DNA of 64,000 nt from Thermithiobacillus tepidarius DSM 3134 (GTDB taxonomy: Bacteria; Pseudomonadota; Gammaproteobacteria; Acidithiobacillales; Thermithiobacillaceae): contig NZ_AUIS01000004.1 in the NCBI RefSeq assembly GCF_000423825.1, positions 62,001-126,000 on the forward strand, written 5' to 3'. Each line of letters opens with the position of its first letter. The stretch's first letter is position 1. Shown here in pieces: positions 34,964 through 43,437 of this stretch. Below the pieces are notes generated by a model that saw only the letters and a program-made list of their open reading frames with translations, had not been told where the DNA came from and searched no databases. Position numbers and translations under genes: made by a program.

Positions 34964-36211
34964 ATGGAAAAATCCCGACCCGACAACTTCAGCAGTGCCG
35001 AGCCGCAACAGCGGCTAGCGCCGCAGCAGAGGCTCATCAAGCATGGTTCGACCGCCCATTCGGAGCTGTCCCTCATCGTTCACAGCCATCTGCGCTGGGA
35101 TTTCGTGTGGCAGCGGCCGCAGCAGATCCTGTCCCGCCTTGCGGAACGCTATCCGGTGCTCTTCGTCGAGGAGCCGGTATTCACGGAGGAGGCCGCGCAG
35201 GGTCAACTGGAAGTCGCGGCCGTGCACGCCAACGTGCTCAGAGTCATACCCCGGTTGACTGCCGCGCTGCGGGACGCGCGCGATGCCGCCCAGACCCGGG
35301 TGCGTGATCTGCTGCAGGATTTCCTGCGCTCCAGCGAGCACCTGACGCGGCGCTTCCAGCAGCCGGTGCAGTGGTTCTACACGCCGATGCCGGCGCCGGT
35401 GATGCTCGGCCAGTTCGGCGAGATCGGCGTGGTCTACGACTGCATGGATGAATTGTCCAAATTCCGCTTTGCGCCCGCTGAGCTCATCGAGCGCGAAATC
35501 CAACTGATGGAGGCCGCCGACGTGGTGTTCACGGGCGGCTACAAGCTGTACGAGGCCAAAGCCTGCAAGCATGACAATGTGCATTTTTTCGGCTGCGGCG
35601 TGGATGTGGCGCACTTCCAGAAGGCGCAGTCGCCGGCAACCAAAGTGCCCGCCGATGTCGCGGCGGTCCCGGGGCCCGTCCTGGGCTTTTACGGCGTCAT
35701 CGACGAACGCCTGGACTACGAGCTGCTGCGCAAGCTGGCCGCGGCGCGGAGCGACTGGTCGCTCGTGATGGTCGGGCCGGTGGTCAAGGTCGATCCCGCC
35801 GAATTGCCCCGCGCGGACAATATCCACTGGCTGGGGCAAAAGGATTTCAGCGAACTGCCGGCCTACGTGAAGGCCTTCGACGTTTGCCTGATGCCCTTCG
35901 CCCTGAACGAAGCCACCGAGTACATCAATCCCACGAAAACGCTGGAGTACATGGCCGCCGCCAAGCCGATCGTCTCCACCGCGGTGGCCGACGTGATCCG
36001 CAATTTCACCCCCATCGTGCGGGTAGCGCACAGCCACGAGCAATTCGTGCAGACGGTGACCGAGGCGCTGGCCGCCGAGCCCGAGTTGCTGGCCCAGGGC
36101 GTGGCGCGCGCCGCGGCCTCCACCTGGACGGCGATCGTGGCCGAGATGGAGCAGATCATGTGCAACGCCGTGCTGGGCGGCCAATCGCCGGCGGTCGCCG
36201 GCGCGGTCTAG
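34964..36211 (+). CDS. Family-1-type glycosyltransferase (GT-B fold)
   Basis: A 415-residue cytoplasmic glycosyltransferase. The N-terminal block LRWDFVWQRPQQILSRLAER and the middle VVYDCMDELSKFRFAP are typical of GT-B enzymes in capsule and O-antigen-type loci. The C-terminal donor-binding region has LGFYGVIDERLDYELL and NPTKTLEYMAAAKPIVSTAV with the conserved Glu. It precedes a UDP-galactopyranose mutase by 65 bases, so a galactofuranosyl or galactosyl transfer into a surface glycan is a reasonable inference. Confidence 0.82.
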   Translation: MEKSRPDNFSSAEPQQRLAPQQRLIKHGSTAHSELSLIVHSHLRWDFVWQRPQQILSRLAERYPVLFVEEPVFTEEAAQGQLEVAAVHANVLRVIPRLTAALRDARDAAQTRVRDLLQDFLRSSEHLTRRFQQPVQWFYTPMPAPVMLGQFGEIGVVYDCMDELSKFRFAPAELIEREIQLMEAADVVFTGGYKLYEAKACKHDNVHFFGCGVDVAHFQKAQSPATKVPADVAAVPGPVLGFYGVIDERLDYELLRKLAAARSDWSLVMVGPVVKVDPAELPRADNIHWLGQKDFSELPAYVKAFDVCLMPFALNEATEYINPTKTLEYMAAAKPIVSTAVADVIRNFTPIVRVAHSHEQFVQTVTEALAAEPELLAQGVARAAASTWTAIVAEMEQIMCNAVLGGQSPAVAGAV

Positions 36212-36276
36212 GAGTCGCGCGAGCCGGGGCGTAGCGCTTGCGCCCCGGGAACGCCCACAATTGCTGAGAGGTCCAT

Positions 36277-37389
36277 ATGATCAAGATAGATTTTCTGGTG
36301 GTCGGCGCGGGCTTTGCCGGCAGCATCGTCGCCGAGCGGCTCGCCAGCGCCGGCCGTCAGGTGCTGATCATCGACAAGCGCCCGCACGTGGCGGGCAATG
36401 CGTACGATGAGCACGACGCGCACGGGGTGCTGGTGCACCGCTACGGACCGCACATCTTCCACACCAATGCCCAGCGCATCGTGGACTACCTGTCGCAATT
36501 CACCGAGTGGCGGCCTTACGAGCATCGCGTGCTCGCCCAGGTGGAAGGACAGTTGCTGCCGATCCCAATCAACCGCGACACGGTCAACCGGCTCTACGGG
36601 CTGAACCTGGACGAGGCGGGAGTGCAGGCCTTTTTCGAGCGGGTGCGCGAGCCCCGCGAGCCGGTGCGCAGCAGCGAGGACGTGGTGCTGAACACGGTCG
36701 GCCGGGATCTCTACGAGAAATTCTTCAAGCACTATACCCGCAAGCAGTGGGGCTTGGACGCCTCGGAGCTGAGCGCCGGCGTCGCCGCCCGCATTCCGGT
36801 GCGGACTAATCAGGACGATCGCTATTTCACCGACACTTTCCAGGTGATGCCGCTGCACGGCTACACCCGCATGTTCGAGCACATGCTCGACCACCCCAAC
36901 ATCCGAACGGAGCTGGGGGTCGATTTCGCCGCGATCCGGAACAAGGTCAAGGCCGGGCACATCGTCTACACCGGGCCCATCGATGCCTACTACGACTACT
37001 GCTACGGCAAGCTGCCATACCGCTCGCTGCACTTCGAGCACGAGCACCTGCCGGCGCTGGCGCAATACCAGCCGGTGGGTACGGTGAACTATCCCAACGA
37101 CCATGCCTACACGCGCATCACCGAGTTCAAGCACCTGACCGGGCAGGCGCACGCGGGCACCTCCATCGTCCGCGAGTATCCGCAGGCGGAAGGCGATCCG
37201 TACTATCCCATTCCGCGGCCCGAGAACGAAGCCCTATACAAGCGCTATCAGGCCCTGGCGCTGCAGGAGCCGCACGTGACCTTCGTCGGTCGCTTGGCGC
37301 AGTATCGCTACTACAACATGGATCAGGTCGCCGCCGCGGCCCTGAAGGCGGCCGACAACATCCTGGGGGTGGCGCAGGAAGTCGCCTGA
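36277..37389 (+). CDS. glf: UDP-galactopyranose mutase
   Basis: A 370-residue flavoenzyme that interconverts UDP-galactopyranose and UDP-galactofuranose. The FAD motif is FLVVGAGFAGSIVAERLA; GNAYDEHDAHGVLVHRYGPH and IFHTN follow, with FFKHYTRKQWGLDASEL and the C-terminal RLAQYRYYNMDQV. All are diagnostic of Glf. Together with the neighbouring glycosyltransferase it implies galactofuranose in a surface polymer. It is transcribed away from the gal operon, which could supply or drain the same sugar-nucleotide pool. Confidence 0.95.
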   Translation: MIKIDFLVVGAGFAGSIVAERLASAGRQVLIIDKRPHVAGNAYDEHDAHGVLVHRYGPHIFHTNAQRIVDYLSQFTEWRPYEHRVLAQVEGQLLPIPINRDTVNRLYGLNLDEAGVQAFFERVREPREPVRSSEDVVLNTVGRDLYEKFFKHYTRKQWGLDASELSAGVAARIPVRTNQDDRYFTDTFQVMPLHGYTRMFEHMLDHPNIRTELGVDFAAIRNKVKAGHIVYTGPIDAYYDYCYGKLPYRSLHFEHEHLPALAQYQPVGTVNYPNDHAYTRITEFKHLTGQAHAGTSIVREYPQAEGDPYYPIPRPENEALYKRYQALALQEPHVTFVGRLAQYRYYNMDQVAAAALKAADNILGVAQEVA

Positions 37390-37409
37390 AGGCCTTGTTC
37401 TCGCACTGG

Positions 37410-37442
37410 ACAGCCGGTCGGCCGAAGCCGCCGGCTGTTTTT
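37410..37442 (+). terminator. Terminator after glf
   Basis: ACAGCCGG (37410-37417) and CCGGCTGT (37431-37438) form an eight-base stem followed by five T residues. It ends the glycosyltransferase-glf transcript just before the convergent GH1-RmlD gene. Confidence 0.88.
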
Positions 37443-37446
37443 CGCT

Positions 37447-39720
37447 TCAGGACGTGCCCTGCGCAGGCACGCTGACGCGCGTGTCCACCGCCAGGGCGGC
37501 CTGCCAGTCCACTTCGCACTCGGCCAGGTAGCGCTCCAGCGCCCTGTCCAGCGGAGGCAGCAAAATGCCCCGCCCGCTGGACAGGGCGCTGTAGCGCGGC
37601 CGCCGGGCGGGCAAGGCCAACTCGTCCTGTCGGCAGGCGGTGACGCGCCTGGGATCCAGGCCCGCGGCTTGCGCCATCCGCCGCGCCAGCGCCGCCCAGG
37701 AGATCTGTCCCCGGTTGGCCAGATGCCAGATGCCGGATTCGCCGTCGATCAGGAGGTCCAGGCAGGCATTGACCAGGTCGGGCACGTAGGTGGGCGAGAC
37801 GATGGCGTCGTCGGCGGCCCGGAAGCGCTGGCCGGCCGCCAGGGTGCGCAGGGCCACGGTCACGAAGTTGTACTCGTCCCACGGACCGAAAAAGGCGCTG
37901 GTGCGGACGACGAGGGAACGGGGGCAGTGGGCCAGCACCAGCCTTTCCGCTTCGGCCTTGCTCCTGCCATAGACGTTCAGCGGCAGCGCCGGATCTGCCT
38001 CATGGTAGGGCCGATCCTGTTCTCCGTCGAAGACCAGATCGGAAGAGAAGGTCAGCAGGGGCAGGCCCAGCCGCGCGCAGACCTGCGCCAGTGCGCCGGG
38101 CCCCTGGGCGTTTTCCCGAAAGCAGCGCTCCGGCTCGCGTTCCGCGTCGTCGACGCGGACGTAGCCGGCGGCATTGACCACGGCCCAGGGCTGGAGCGCG
38201 CCGAGTGTCGCGGCGACCATGTCGGCATCGGCGATGTCCATGTCCGCCCGGCTCAGCAGCCGGTAGGGGATGCCGCGGATCTTGCAGATCCGGGCGAAGG
38301 CCCGGCCCAAGGTGCCGCGCGCCCCGACGATCACCAGCGCCCGTGGGAGGCCGAATTGGGCCGTGCGCCGGTCCCGGCGCTTCTGTTTCAGCTGCTCGGC
38401 CGTGCTGGCGTCGAGCACGGAGATGCCGAAGCTGAGGCGCTGCGGCCGTTGCCACCAGCCCGGCGAATCCAGCAGCGGGTGACGCGGCTCACGGCCCTCG
38501 CTCAGGTCCCGGAGCAGCCCGGCCAGGGCGGTGGGGCGCGGCTGCGTCCCGCTCAGGTCGAAGACCCCGGGCTCGTAGTGGCCGTTGGCCTGAGTGACCA
38601 GACTGTTCCAGTCATAGGCGCCCAGCAGGGTCCAGGCGGTGACGGCGCGCAGGTCCATTCCCGCGCGCCGGGCGTCCGCGGCCGCCTGCCAGACGTACAT
38701 GAACCAGCGCAATTGCTCTTCCCGCGTGCAGCCGTTGTGGACCTCGGTGATCGCCATCGGCAGCCGGAAGCGCTCCCAGCATTCGCCCAGCAGGGCTTTC
38801 GGCCCCCACAGGCCCAGGGCACGCACGCGCACGGCCTCCGCGTCCACGTAGCGGTCGCGGCCGTTGCCGCCGTGGGTGTGCGGCGGATAGCGTTCGAGAC
38901 ACTCGTCCAGGAAGCGCTCGCTGGTCAGATAATAGTTGAGCCCCAGCACGTCCGGCGGGCAGGCGTGCTCCTGAAACCAGAGGATGTCGGCCTCGCGCTG
39001 CCCGCTTTCGAGCAGGTAGGACCACAGGGGGTGATGCTGGTCCACGCGGCCCATCAGCAGATCGAAGCCGAGCCAACGCCGTTCATTTTCGAAATCGGCC
39101 TGGTAGGCCAGCCTGGCCGTGCTGAAGACCTTGCGCAGATCCTCGGTCTGGATCAGGCGGGCGGCCGGATTGACGGCGCGGATGGCCTCCATGGCGCGCA
39201 CGACGCCGCGGCATTCGTTGAAGAGAATCCGGATGAAGCTCGCCTCGTCGCGCCGGTGCGGATGCCAGAGGCCGTACAAGCCGCTGAAGCGCGCCGTGGT
39301 GAGCGGCTCGTTCACCGGCGTGAACAGTTCCACCCAGGGGTAGCGCTGCGCGAAGGCGGCGGCGAAGGCTGCCAGCTTGTCGGCGAAGGCCGGGTCCAGG
39401 AGGCCGGTGTAGCGGGGGCCGCTGCCGTGGTGGACGAAACCGACGATGGGCGTGATGTCCAGCTCGCGCAGGCGGTGCAGGCGCTCATCGGCCCAGCGCC
39501 AGTCGGCCGCGTCGATCCCGTCGGGCGCGATGCGTTCCCACAGGATGGGATAGCGCAGGATTTTCAGGCCCAAGGACGCGAAGCGATCCAGATCCTCGAT
39601 GCGCTGGGCATGCCCACTCCAGGCCAGTTGGTCGAAGTATTGATCTCCGACCCGGTTCACGGTGCATTCGACGCCGCCCCACAACTCCAGGCCGTGCGTG
39701 TTGAAAACCGGTGAGTTCAT
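37447..39720 (-). CDS. Fusion: GH1-like glycosidase domain and RmlD-like reductase domain
   Basis: A 757-residue two-domain protein. Residues about 1-430 resemble a family 1 glycosidase barrel: LELWGGVECTVNRVGDQYFDQ at the start, FTPVNEP (the acid/base Glu motif) and later MAITEVHNG where the nucleophile Glu sits. Residues about 465-757 are an NAD(P)-binding sugar-nucleotide reductase of the RmlD type: ALVIVGARGTLGRAFARICK, VVNAAGYVRVDDAE, TFSSDLVFDGE and YGRSKAEAERLVLAH with the Tyr-Lys pair. GGAGGG precedes the ATG. Such fusions occur in proteobacterial polysaccharide-related loci, but the reaction is unknown to me. Confidence 0.85.
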   Translation of the reverse strand: MNSPVFNTHGLELWGGVECTVNRVGDQYFDQLAWSGHAQRIEDLDRFASLGLKILRYPILWERIAPDGIDAADWRWADERLHRLRELDITPIVGFVHHGSGPRYTGLLDPAFADKLAAFAAAFAQRYPWVELFTPVNEPLTTARFSGLYGLWHPHRRDEASFIRILFNECRGVVRAMEAIRAVNPAARLIQTEDLRKVFSTARLAYQADFENERRWLGFDLLMGRVDQHHPLWSYLLESGQREADILWFQEHACPPDVLGLNYYLTSERFLDECLERYPPHTHGGNGRDRYVDAEAVRVRALGLWGPKALLGECWERFRLPMAITEVHNGCTREEQLRWFMYVWQAAADARRAGMDLRAVTAWTLLGAYDWNSLVTQANGHYEPGVFDLSGTQPRPTALAGLLRDLSEGREPRHPLLDSPGWWQRPQRLSFGISVLDASTAEQLKQKRRDRRTAQFGLPRALVIVGARGTLGRAFARICKIRGIPYRLLSRADMDIADADMVAATLGALQPWAVVNAAGYVRVDDAEREPERCFRENAQGPGALAQVCARLGLPLLTFSSDLVFDGEQDRPYHEADPALPLNVYGRSKAEAERLVLAHCPRSLVVRTSAFFGPWDEYNFVTVALRTLAAGQRFRAADDAIVSPTYVPDLVNACLDLLIDGESGIWHLANRGQISWAALARRMAQAAGLDPRRVTACRQDELALPARRPRYSALSSGRGILLPPLDRALERYLAECEVDWQAALAVDTRVSVPAQGTS

Positions 39721-39850
39721 GGGTTTCCCTCCTGATTCCCGGCAAAGCGCGATTTTTGCAGACAGGAGACTCCGAATGTAAAGGAGCCGTTGCGCTGTAA
39801 CCATCAGGCTTCGGACTGAAGCAGAGCGGCCGGGGCTGCTTGGGGTCGGC

Positions 39851-39856
39851 TATACT
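39851..39856 (+). promoter_or_regulatory. Possible -10 element for the DsrE-family gene
   Basis: TATACT matches five of six -10 bases and lies 41 bases before the start codon; the -35 is not convincing. The 171-base divergent region also has to supply the GH1-RmlD promoter. Confidence 0.35.
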
Positions 39857-39891
39857 CGACGGTATCGAAACGCATTGCTGAGGATGTTTTC

Positions 39892-40428
39892 ATGTTTCGT
39901 CGAATCCAGTTCCTTTTTCTGCCGCTGGCCGTCGCCGCGTCGCTGAGCCTCCCCGCCGCCCACGCCGCGGCGCCGGCTGCCGCAGCGACGGCGGCCCAGC
40001 GGCCCATCATCCAAGTTGAGAAGCGCCAGGACATCCGTGTGGCCTATGACGTCAAGGACGACGTCTGGGAGGCGGGCATCGGCAAGGCCTTGTACTACGT
40101 GCGCGGGCTGCTGGAGGCCTACAAGTCGCAGGGCGTGGCGCCGGGGCAGCTGCACGTCAGCGTGGTCCTGCACGGACCCGCCGCCTATTGGGTGCTCAAC
40201 GATGCCGCCTACCAGCGCTTCAAGAAGGACGAATTCGCCTACAATCCCAATGACAAGGTGATCGGGGAGCTGCTGGCCCACGGCGTAAGCGTGGAGCTGT
40301 GCGGCGTCACCATGAAGGCGCAGGGCTGGCGGCCCGAGGACGTTTTGCCCGGGGTCGTCATCGTCCACGATGCCTATACCCGCCTCATCGACCTGCAGCA
40401 GCGCGGCTATGCCTACATCCGCTTCTGA
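39892..40428 (+). CDS. Periplasmic DsrE-family protein
   Basis: A 178-residue protein. A signal peptide covers residues 1-25 with cleavage after AHA. The mature part has the DsrE fold pattern: RVAYDVKDDVWEAGIGKALY, LHVSVVLHGPAAYWVLND, and VELCGVTMKAQGW with a single cysteine at 137. DsrE/DsrF relatives often handle sulfur on this cysteine; exported single-cysteine members of this subgroup are mostly uncharacterised. Next gene starts 24 bases later. Confidence 0.82.
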   Translation: MFRRIQFLFLPLAVAASLSLPAAHAAAPAAAATAAQRPIIQVEKRQDIRVAYDVKDDVWEAGIGKALYYVRGLLEAYKSQGVAPGQLHVSVVLHGPAAYWVLNDAAYQRFKKDEFAYNPNDKVIGELLAHGVSVELCGVTMKAQGWRPEDVLPGVVIVHDAYTRLIDLQQRGYAYIRF

Positions 40429-40452
40429 GCCGCGGCAGGGGAGAGCCTGACC

Positions 40453-41232
40453 ATGCCTATCCCGCTCTACCAGATCGACGCCTTCGCCAGCCGCGTCTTT
40501 GCCGGCAATCCAGCCGCCGTATGCCCGCTCGACGGCTGGCCGGAAGACGGGCTGCTGCAGGCCATCGCCCAGGAAAACAACCTGTCGGAAACGGCCTTTT
40601 TCGTGCCGGAAGGCGAGGCTTTCCGCATCCGCTGGTTCACGCCAGTGACGGAAGTGGACCTGTGCGGCCACGCGACCCTGGCCGCCGCCTTCGTGATCTT
40701 CGGCATGCAGCCGGGCAGGTCCGACGAGGTCGTATTCGAATCCCGCAGTGGTACGCTGCGCGTGCGCCGGGACGGCGAGTGGCTGGTGATGGATTTTCCG
40801 GCGGAAGTCGTGCAGCCCTGCGCGGCGCCCGCCGCGCTGCTCGACGGGTTGGGCGTGGCGCCGCTCATGGTGCTGGCCGGCACGGATTACCTGGTGCTGC
40901 TCTCCGATGAGGCGGCCGTGCGCGCCCTGCGGCCGGACATGCGCCATCTGGAGCGGCTGGACCGGCGCGGGGTGATCGTCACGGCGCCGGGGCGCGAGGC
41001 GGATTTCGTGTCGCGCTTCTTCGCGCCGCGCTGCGGCATCGACGAAGACCCGGTGACGGGCTCGGCCCACTGCGCACTGACCCCGTTCTGGACCGGGCGC
41101 CTGGGCCGGCAGTGCCTGCGTGCACAGCAGGTGTCGCGGCGGGGCGGGGAGCTGTGGTGCGAGCTGAAGGGCGATCGGGTCGCCATCGCCGGCCAGGCCG
41201 TCCAGTACCTGGCTGGACAGATCACGCTCTGA
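40453..41232 (+). CDS. PhzF-family isomerase/epimerase
   Basis: A 259-residue cytoplasmic protein of the diaminopimelate-epimerase fold. IPLYQIDAFASRVFAGNPAA is the classic PhzF start, Glu46 in NNLSETAFF is the expected acid/base residue, and VDLCGHATLAAAF and EDPVTGSAHC are family motifs. Substrate is unknown: PhzF itself isomerises a phenazine precursor, but most relatives lack an assigned reaction, and no phenazine genes are here. Confidence 0.9.
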   Translation: MPIPLYQIDAFASRVFAGNPAAVCPLDGWPEDGLLQAIAQENNLSETAFFVPEGEAFRIRWFTPVTEVDLCGHATLAAAFVIFGMQPGRSDEVVFESRSGTLRVRRDGEWLVMDFPAEVVQPCAAPAALLDGLGVAPLMVLAGTDYLVLLSDEAAVRALRPDMRHLERLDRRGVIVTAPGREADFVSRFFAPRCGIDEDPVTGSAHCALTPFWTGRLGRQCLRAQQVSRRGGELWCELKGDRVAIAGQAVQYLAGQITL

Positions 41233-41370
41233 GGCGGCATCCGCCGCACGTTGTACAGTTCGTTTACAACATGGCGGAGCCATCGCGCAGACGCTGCCAT
41301 GTCAAGCCGGATGCCGTGCCTCCCCGGCCGCCGCCGGTGCAGGGTGCGACTTTGGCAGCACTTATCCCTT

Positions 41371-41405
41371 TTGTGCACAGGGTTATCCCCGGAAATTGTG
41401 GATAG
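41371..41405. repeat. Cluster of DnaA-box-like nonamers
   Basis: Between convergent genes lie TTATCCC twice (near 41372 and 41382-41388) and TGTGGATAG (41397-41405; its complement CTATCCACA is one base from TTATCCACA), with TGTGCACAG between. They may be chance, a DnaA-titration spot or a regulatory site. Confidence 0.3.
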
Positions 41406-41411
41406 TTCCCG

Positions 41412-41909
41412 CTAGCGGCCCGGGCCCGGCAGCTTGAGCAGGCCAAGGCCGCTGCCGGCCACCAGCGCGTCCTCGGCCGCGCCGACCAGCGGATCGCGCA
41501 CGTGCAGTTTCTGCCCGGCCCGCCGGCGCAGGCGCAGGCTGCCGTAGGCGGCGGCCACCGCAGCCACGGAGCCGAGCAGGGCGCCGGCGCCGCGCCTACG
41601 GCCGTCTGCGGCAAAGAGAGTGGCGCCGACCAGGGCGCCTGAGCCGGCCCGTCCGAGCAGGAACGGCAGGATGGTGCGGTCCGGCGTTACCGGCAGCTTG
41701 TCGCCCATCATTTCGCCGGCCGCCAGCCATTTGAGCAGAGCGGAGGTCCTGGGCGAGCTCATGCGTCTGATCAATTTGTCCTCATTTGGCGGTGCTGGTT
41801 GGCGGGCCAGGTGATCGCTCAGGAGCGCGGGCGCCGCCATGCTGCGCATGCCGGCAAGGGCGCCGAGGCCCAGGGTCTGCAGGAAGGTGCGCGTGCGCGG
41901 GGAAATCAT
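41412..41909 (-). CDS. DUF4126-family membrane protein
   Basis: A 165-residue small membrane protein. FLQTLGLGALAGMRSMAAPA at the N-terminus is the DUF4126 signature, followed by helices around GRAGSGALVGATLF and GALLGSVAAVAAAYGSLRLR, and the C-terminal DPLVGAAEDALVAGSGLGLL. An AGGAGGA site lies six bases before the ATG. Function is unknown for the family. Confidence 0.82.
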   Translation of the reverse strand: MISPRTRTFLQTLGLGALAGMRSMAAPALLSDHLARQPAPPNEDKLIRRMSSPRTSALLKWLAAGEMMGDKLPVTPDRTILPFLLGRAGSGALVGATLFAADGRRRGAGALLGSVAAVAAAYGSLRLRRRAGQKLHVRDPLVGAAEDALVAGSGLGLLKLPGPGR

Positions 41910-42158
41910 AAGGTCCTCCTGTTCGTGATGGCGGGAATACGGACTCGCTGACCCGTGCTGCGCCGGCCGGCTTCATGACGGCGGGCGCCGGAGGAGCAGG
42001 CTTATCCCTAATGAGCTTGTCCGCGGGCGGGGAGTTCCGGCGTCGCGGCACGCCTGCGCGGGCGTGCAACCAAGGTCGGAAACGCGTGTTCCGCAGTGAA
42101 ACTCGCAGCCGGTGAACTGTCTACCAGACCAGATGACCCATGCCGGGGAGGATGGCGG

Positions 42159-42878
42159 ATGCTGACGCTGATCGCTGCGCTGCTGCTGGTCTCGGTGCAT
42201 CTTTTCGCCGGCAAGCTGCGCTTTCTGGAGGGCATTCCGCGCAGCCGCTGGCTGTCGGCGGCCGGCGGCGTGTCGGTGGCTTACGTATTCATGCACCTGC
42301 TGCCGGAATTGGATCGGGGACAGGAGGTGTTCCGGCGGCTGGGCGTGCTCCGCTTCATGGAAAGCCATGCTTATCTCATCGCCCTCGTCGGCCTGATCAC
42401 CTTCTACGGCCTCGAGCGGCTGGCCAAATCCTCGCGCCACGCCCAGCGCAGCGCCGGCGCGGCGGACGCCACCAGCCCGCAGGTGTTCTGGCTGCACATG
42501 GCCTCCTTCGCCTTGTACAACGGCTTGGTCGGCTATCTGCTGGTGCATCGCGAGCAACCGGGCGTCATCAGCCTGGTGCTCTTTACCGTGGCCATGGCCC
42601 TGCACTTCGTGGTCACCGACTTCGGCCTGCGCGAGGACCACAAGGCGGCCTATACCCGGGTAGGGCGCTGGATCCTGGCCGCCGCCATCGTGGCGGGCTG
42701 GGCGCTGGGGCGCGCCACGGTGATTTCCGATCTGGCCTTGGTGGTGCTGGTGGCCTTCCTGGCCGGCGGCGTGATCCTCAACGTGCTCAAGGAGGAACTG
42801 CCCGAGGAACGGCGCAGCCGCTTTTCCGCCTTTCTCCTGGGCGCCGGCGCTTACGCCGTGCTGCTGCTGGCCATCTGA
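42159..42878 (+). CDS. Polytopic membrane protein with ZIP-like HxxPE motif
   Basis: A 239-residue protein with about seven to eight helices. The second helix reads SVAYVFMHLLPELDRGQ, which recalls the HxxPE type of metal-site helices in ZIP transporters, and HMASFALYNGLVGYL and ALHFVVTDFGL carry further membrane histidines. GGGGAGGA sits at a good distance from the ATG at 42159; an earlier in-frame start is not supported. I cannot assign it to a named family with certainty; metal transport is a guess. Confidence 0.72.
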   Translation: MLTLIAALLLVSVHLFAGKLRFLEGIPRSRWLSAAGGVSVAYVFMHLLPELDRGQEVFRRLGVLRFMESHAYLIALVGLITFYGLERLAKSSRHAQRSAGAADATSPQVFWLHMASFALYNGLVGYLLVHREQPGVISLVLFTVAMALHFVVTDFGLREDHKAAYTRVGRWILAAAIVAGWALGRATVISDLALVVLVAFLAGGVILNVLKEELPEERRSRFSAFLLGAGAYAVLLLAI

Positions 42879-42962
42879 TGCGCCACTGTCATTTTTTTGC
42901 AAAAAAGTTCTGCTAGGCTGCAGCGCACTGACAATTTCAGCGAAACGACACGGAGAATTGAG

Positions 42963-43418
42963 ATGCGCCAAGCTGCAGTCCAAGATGCCTTCAACCCGGC
43001 TTTGCAGCGGCCCGAGATCAGCATCGCCACGGCGGCGGACCTGATCGGCGCCGGTCTGGGCGTGGTGGTCGACGTACGTCAGCCTTGGGAGCTGGAGTGC
43101 TCGCCCGTCATTGGGCAGGCCGAGCGGCTGCCGCTGTATGCGCTCAAAGCCTTTGCCAAGCGGCCGCTGACGGCCGAGGAAGCCGAGGAATGCGCCGACG
43201 GGCTGGAGCGCGTGCCCGGCGTGCTGGCCGAGCTGCGCCGGCTGAGCGAGCAGGGCGTGTTCCTGCTCTGCGTGTGCCGCTCCGGCAGCCGCAGTCTGGC
43301 GGCCATTGAGCTGCTGCATGAACTCGGCTGTCACACGGCCGTGAGCATGGCGGGCGGCATGCATGCCTGGGCGGCGGCGGGTCATCCGGTGCTGCAGCCG
43401 CTGCTCGCCGCCTCCTGA
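42963..43418 (+). CDS. Rhodanese-like sulfurtransferase
   Basis: A 151-residue single-domain rhodanese. VVDVRQPWELECSPVIGQAE is the conserved N-terminal block and the active-site loop is CRSGSRS with Cys105. An insert of about 25 residues (KAFAKRPLTAEEAEECADGL) between them is longer than usual. No signal peptide is seen. A weak GGAG precedes the ATG. It converges on the membrane-protein gene at 43438. Confidence 0.86.
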   Translation: MRQAAVQDAFNPALQRPEISIATAADLIGAGLGVVVDVRQPWELECSPVIGQAERLPLYALKAFAKRPLTAEEAEECADGLERVPGVLAELRRLSEQGVFLLCVCRSGSRSLAAIELLHELGCHTAVSMAGGMHAWAAAGHPVLQPLLAAS

Positions 43419-43437
43419 GCGGCACAGCGGCCGCATC

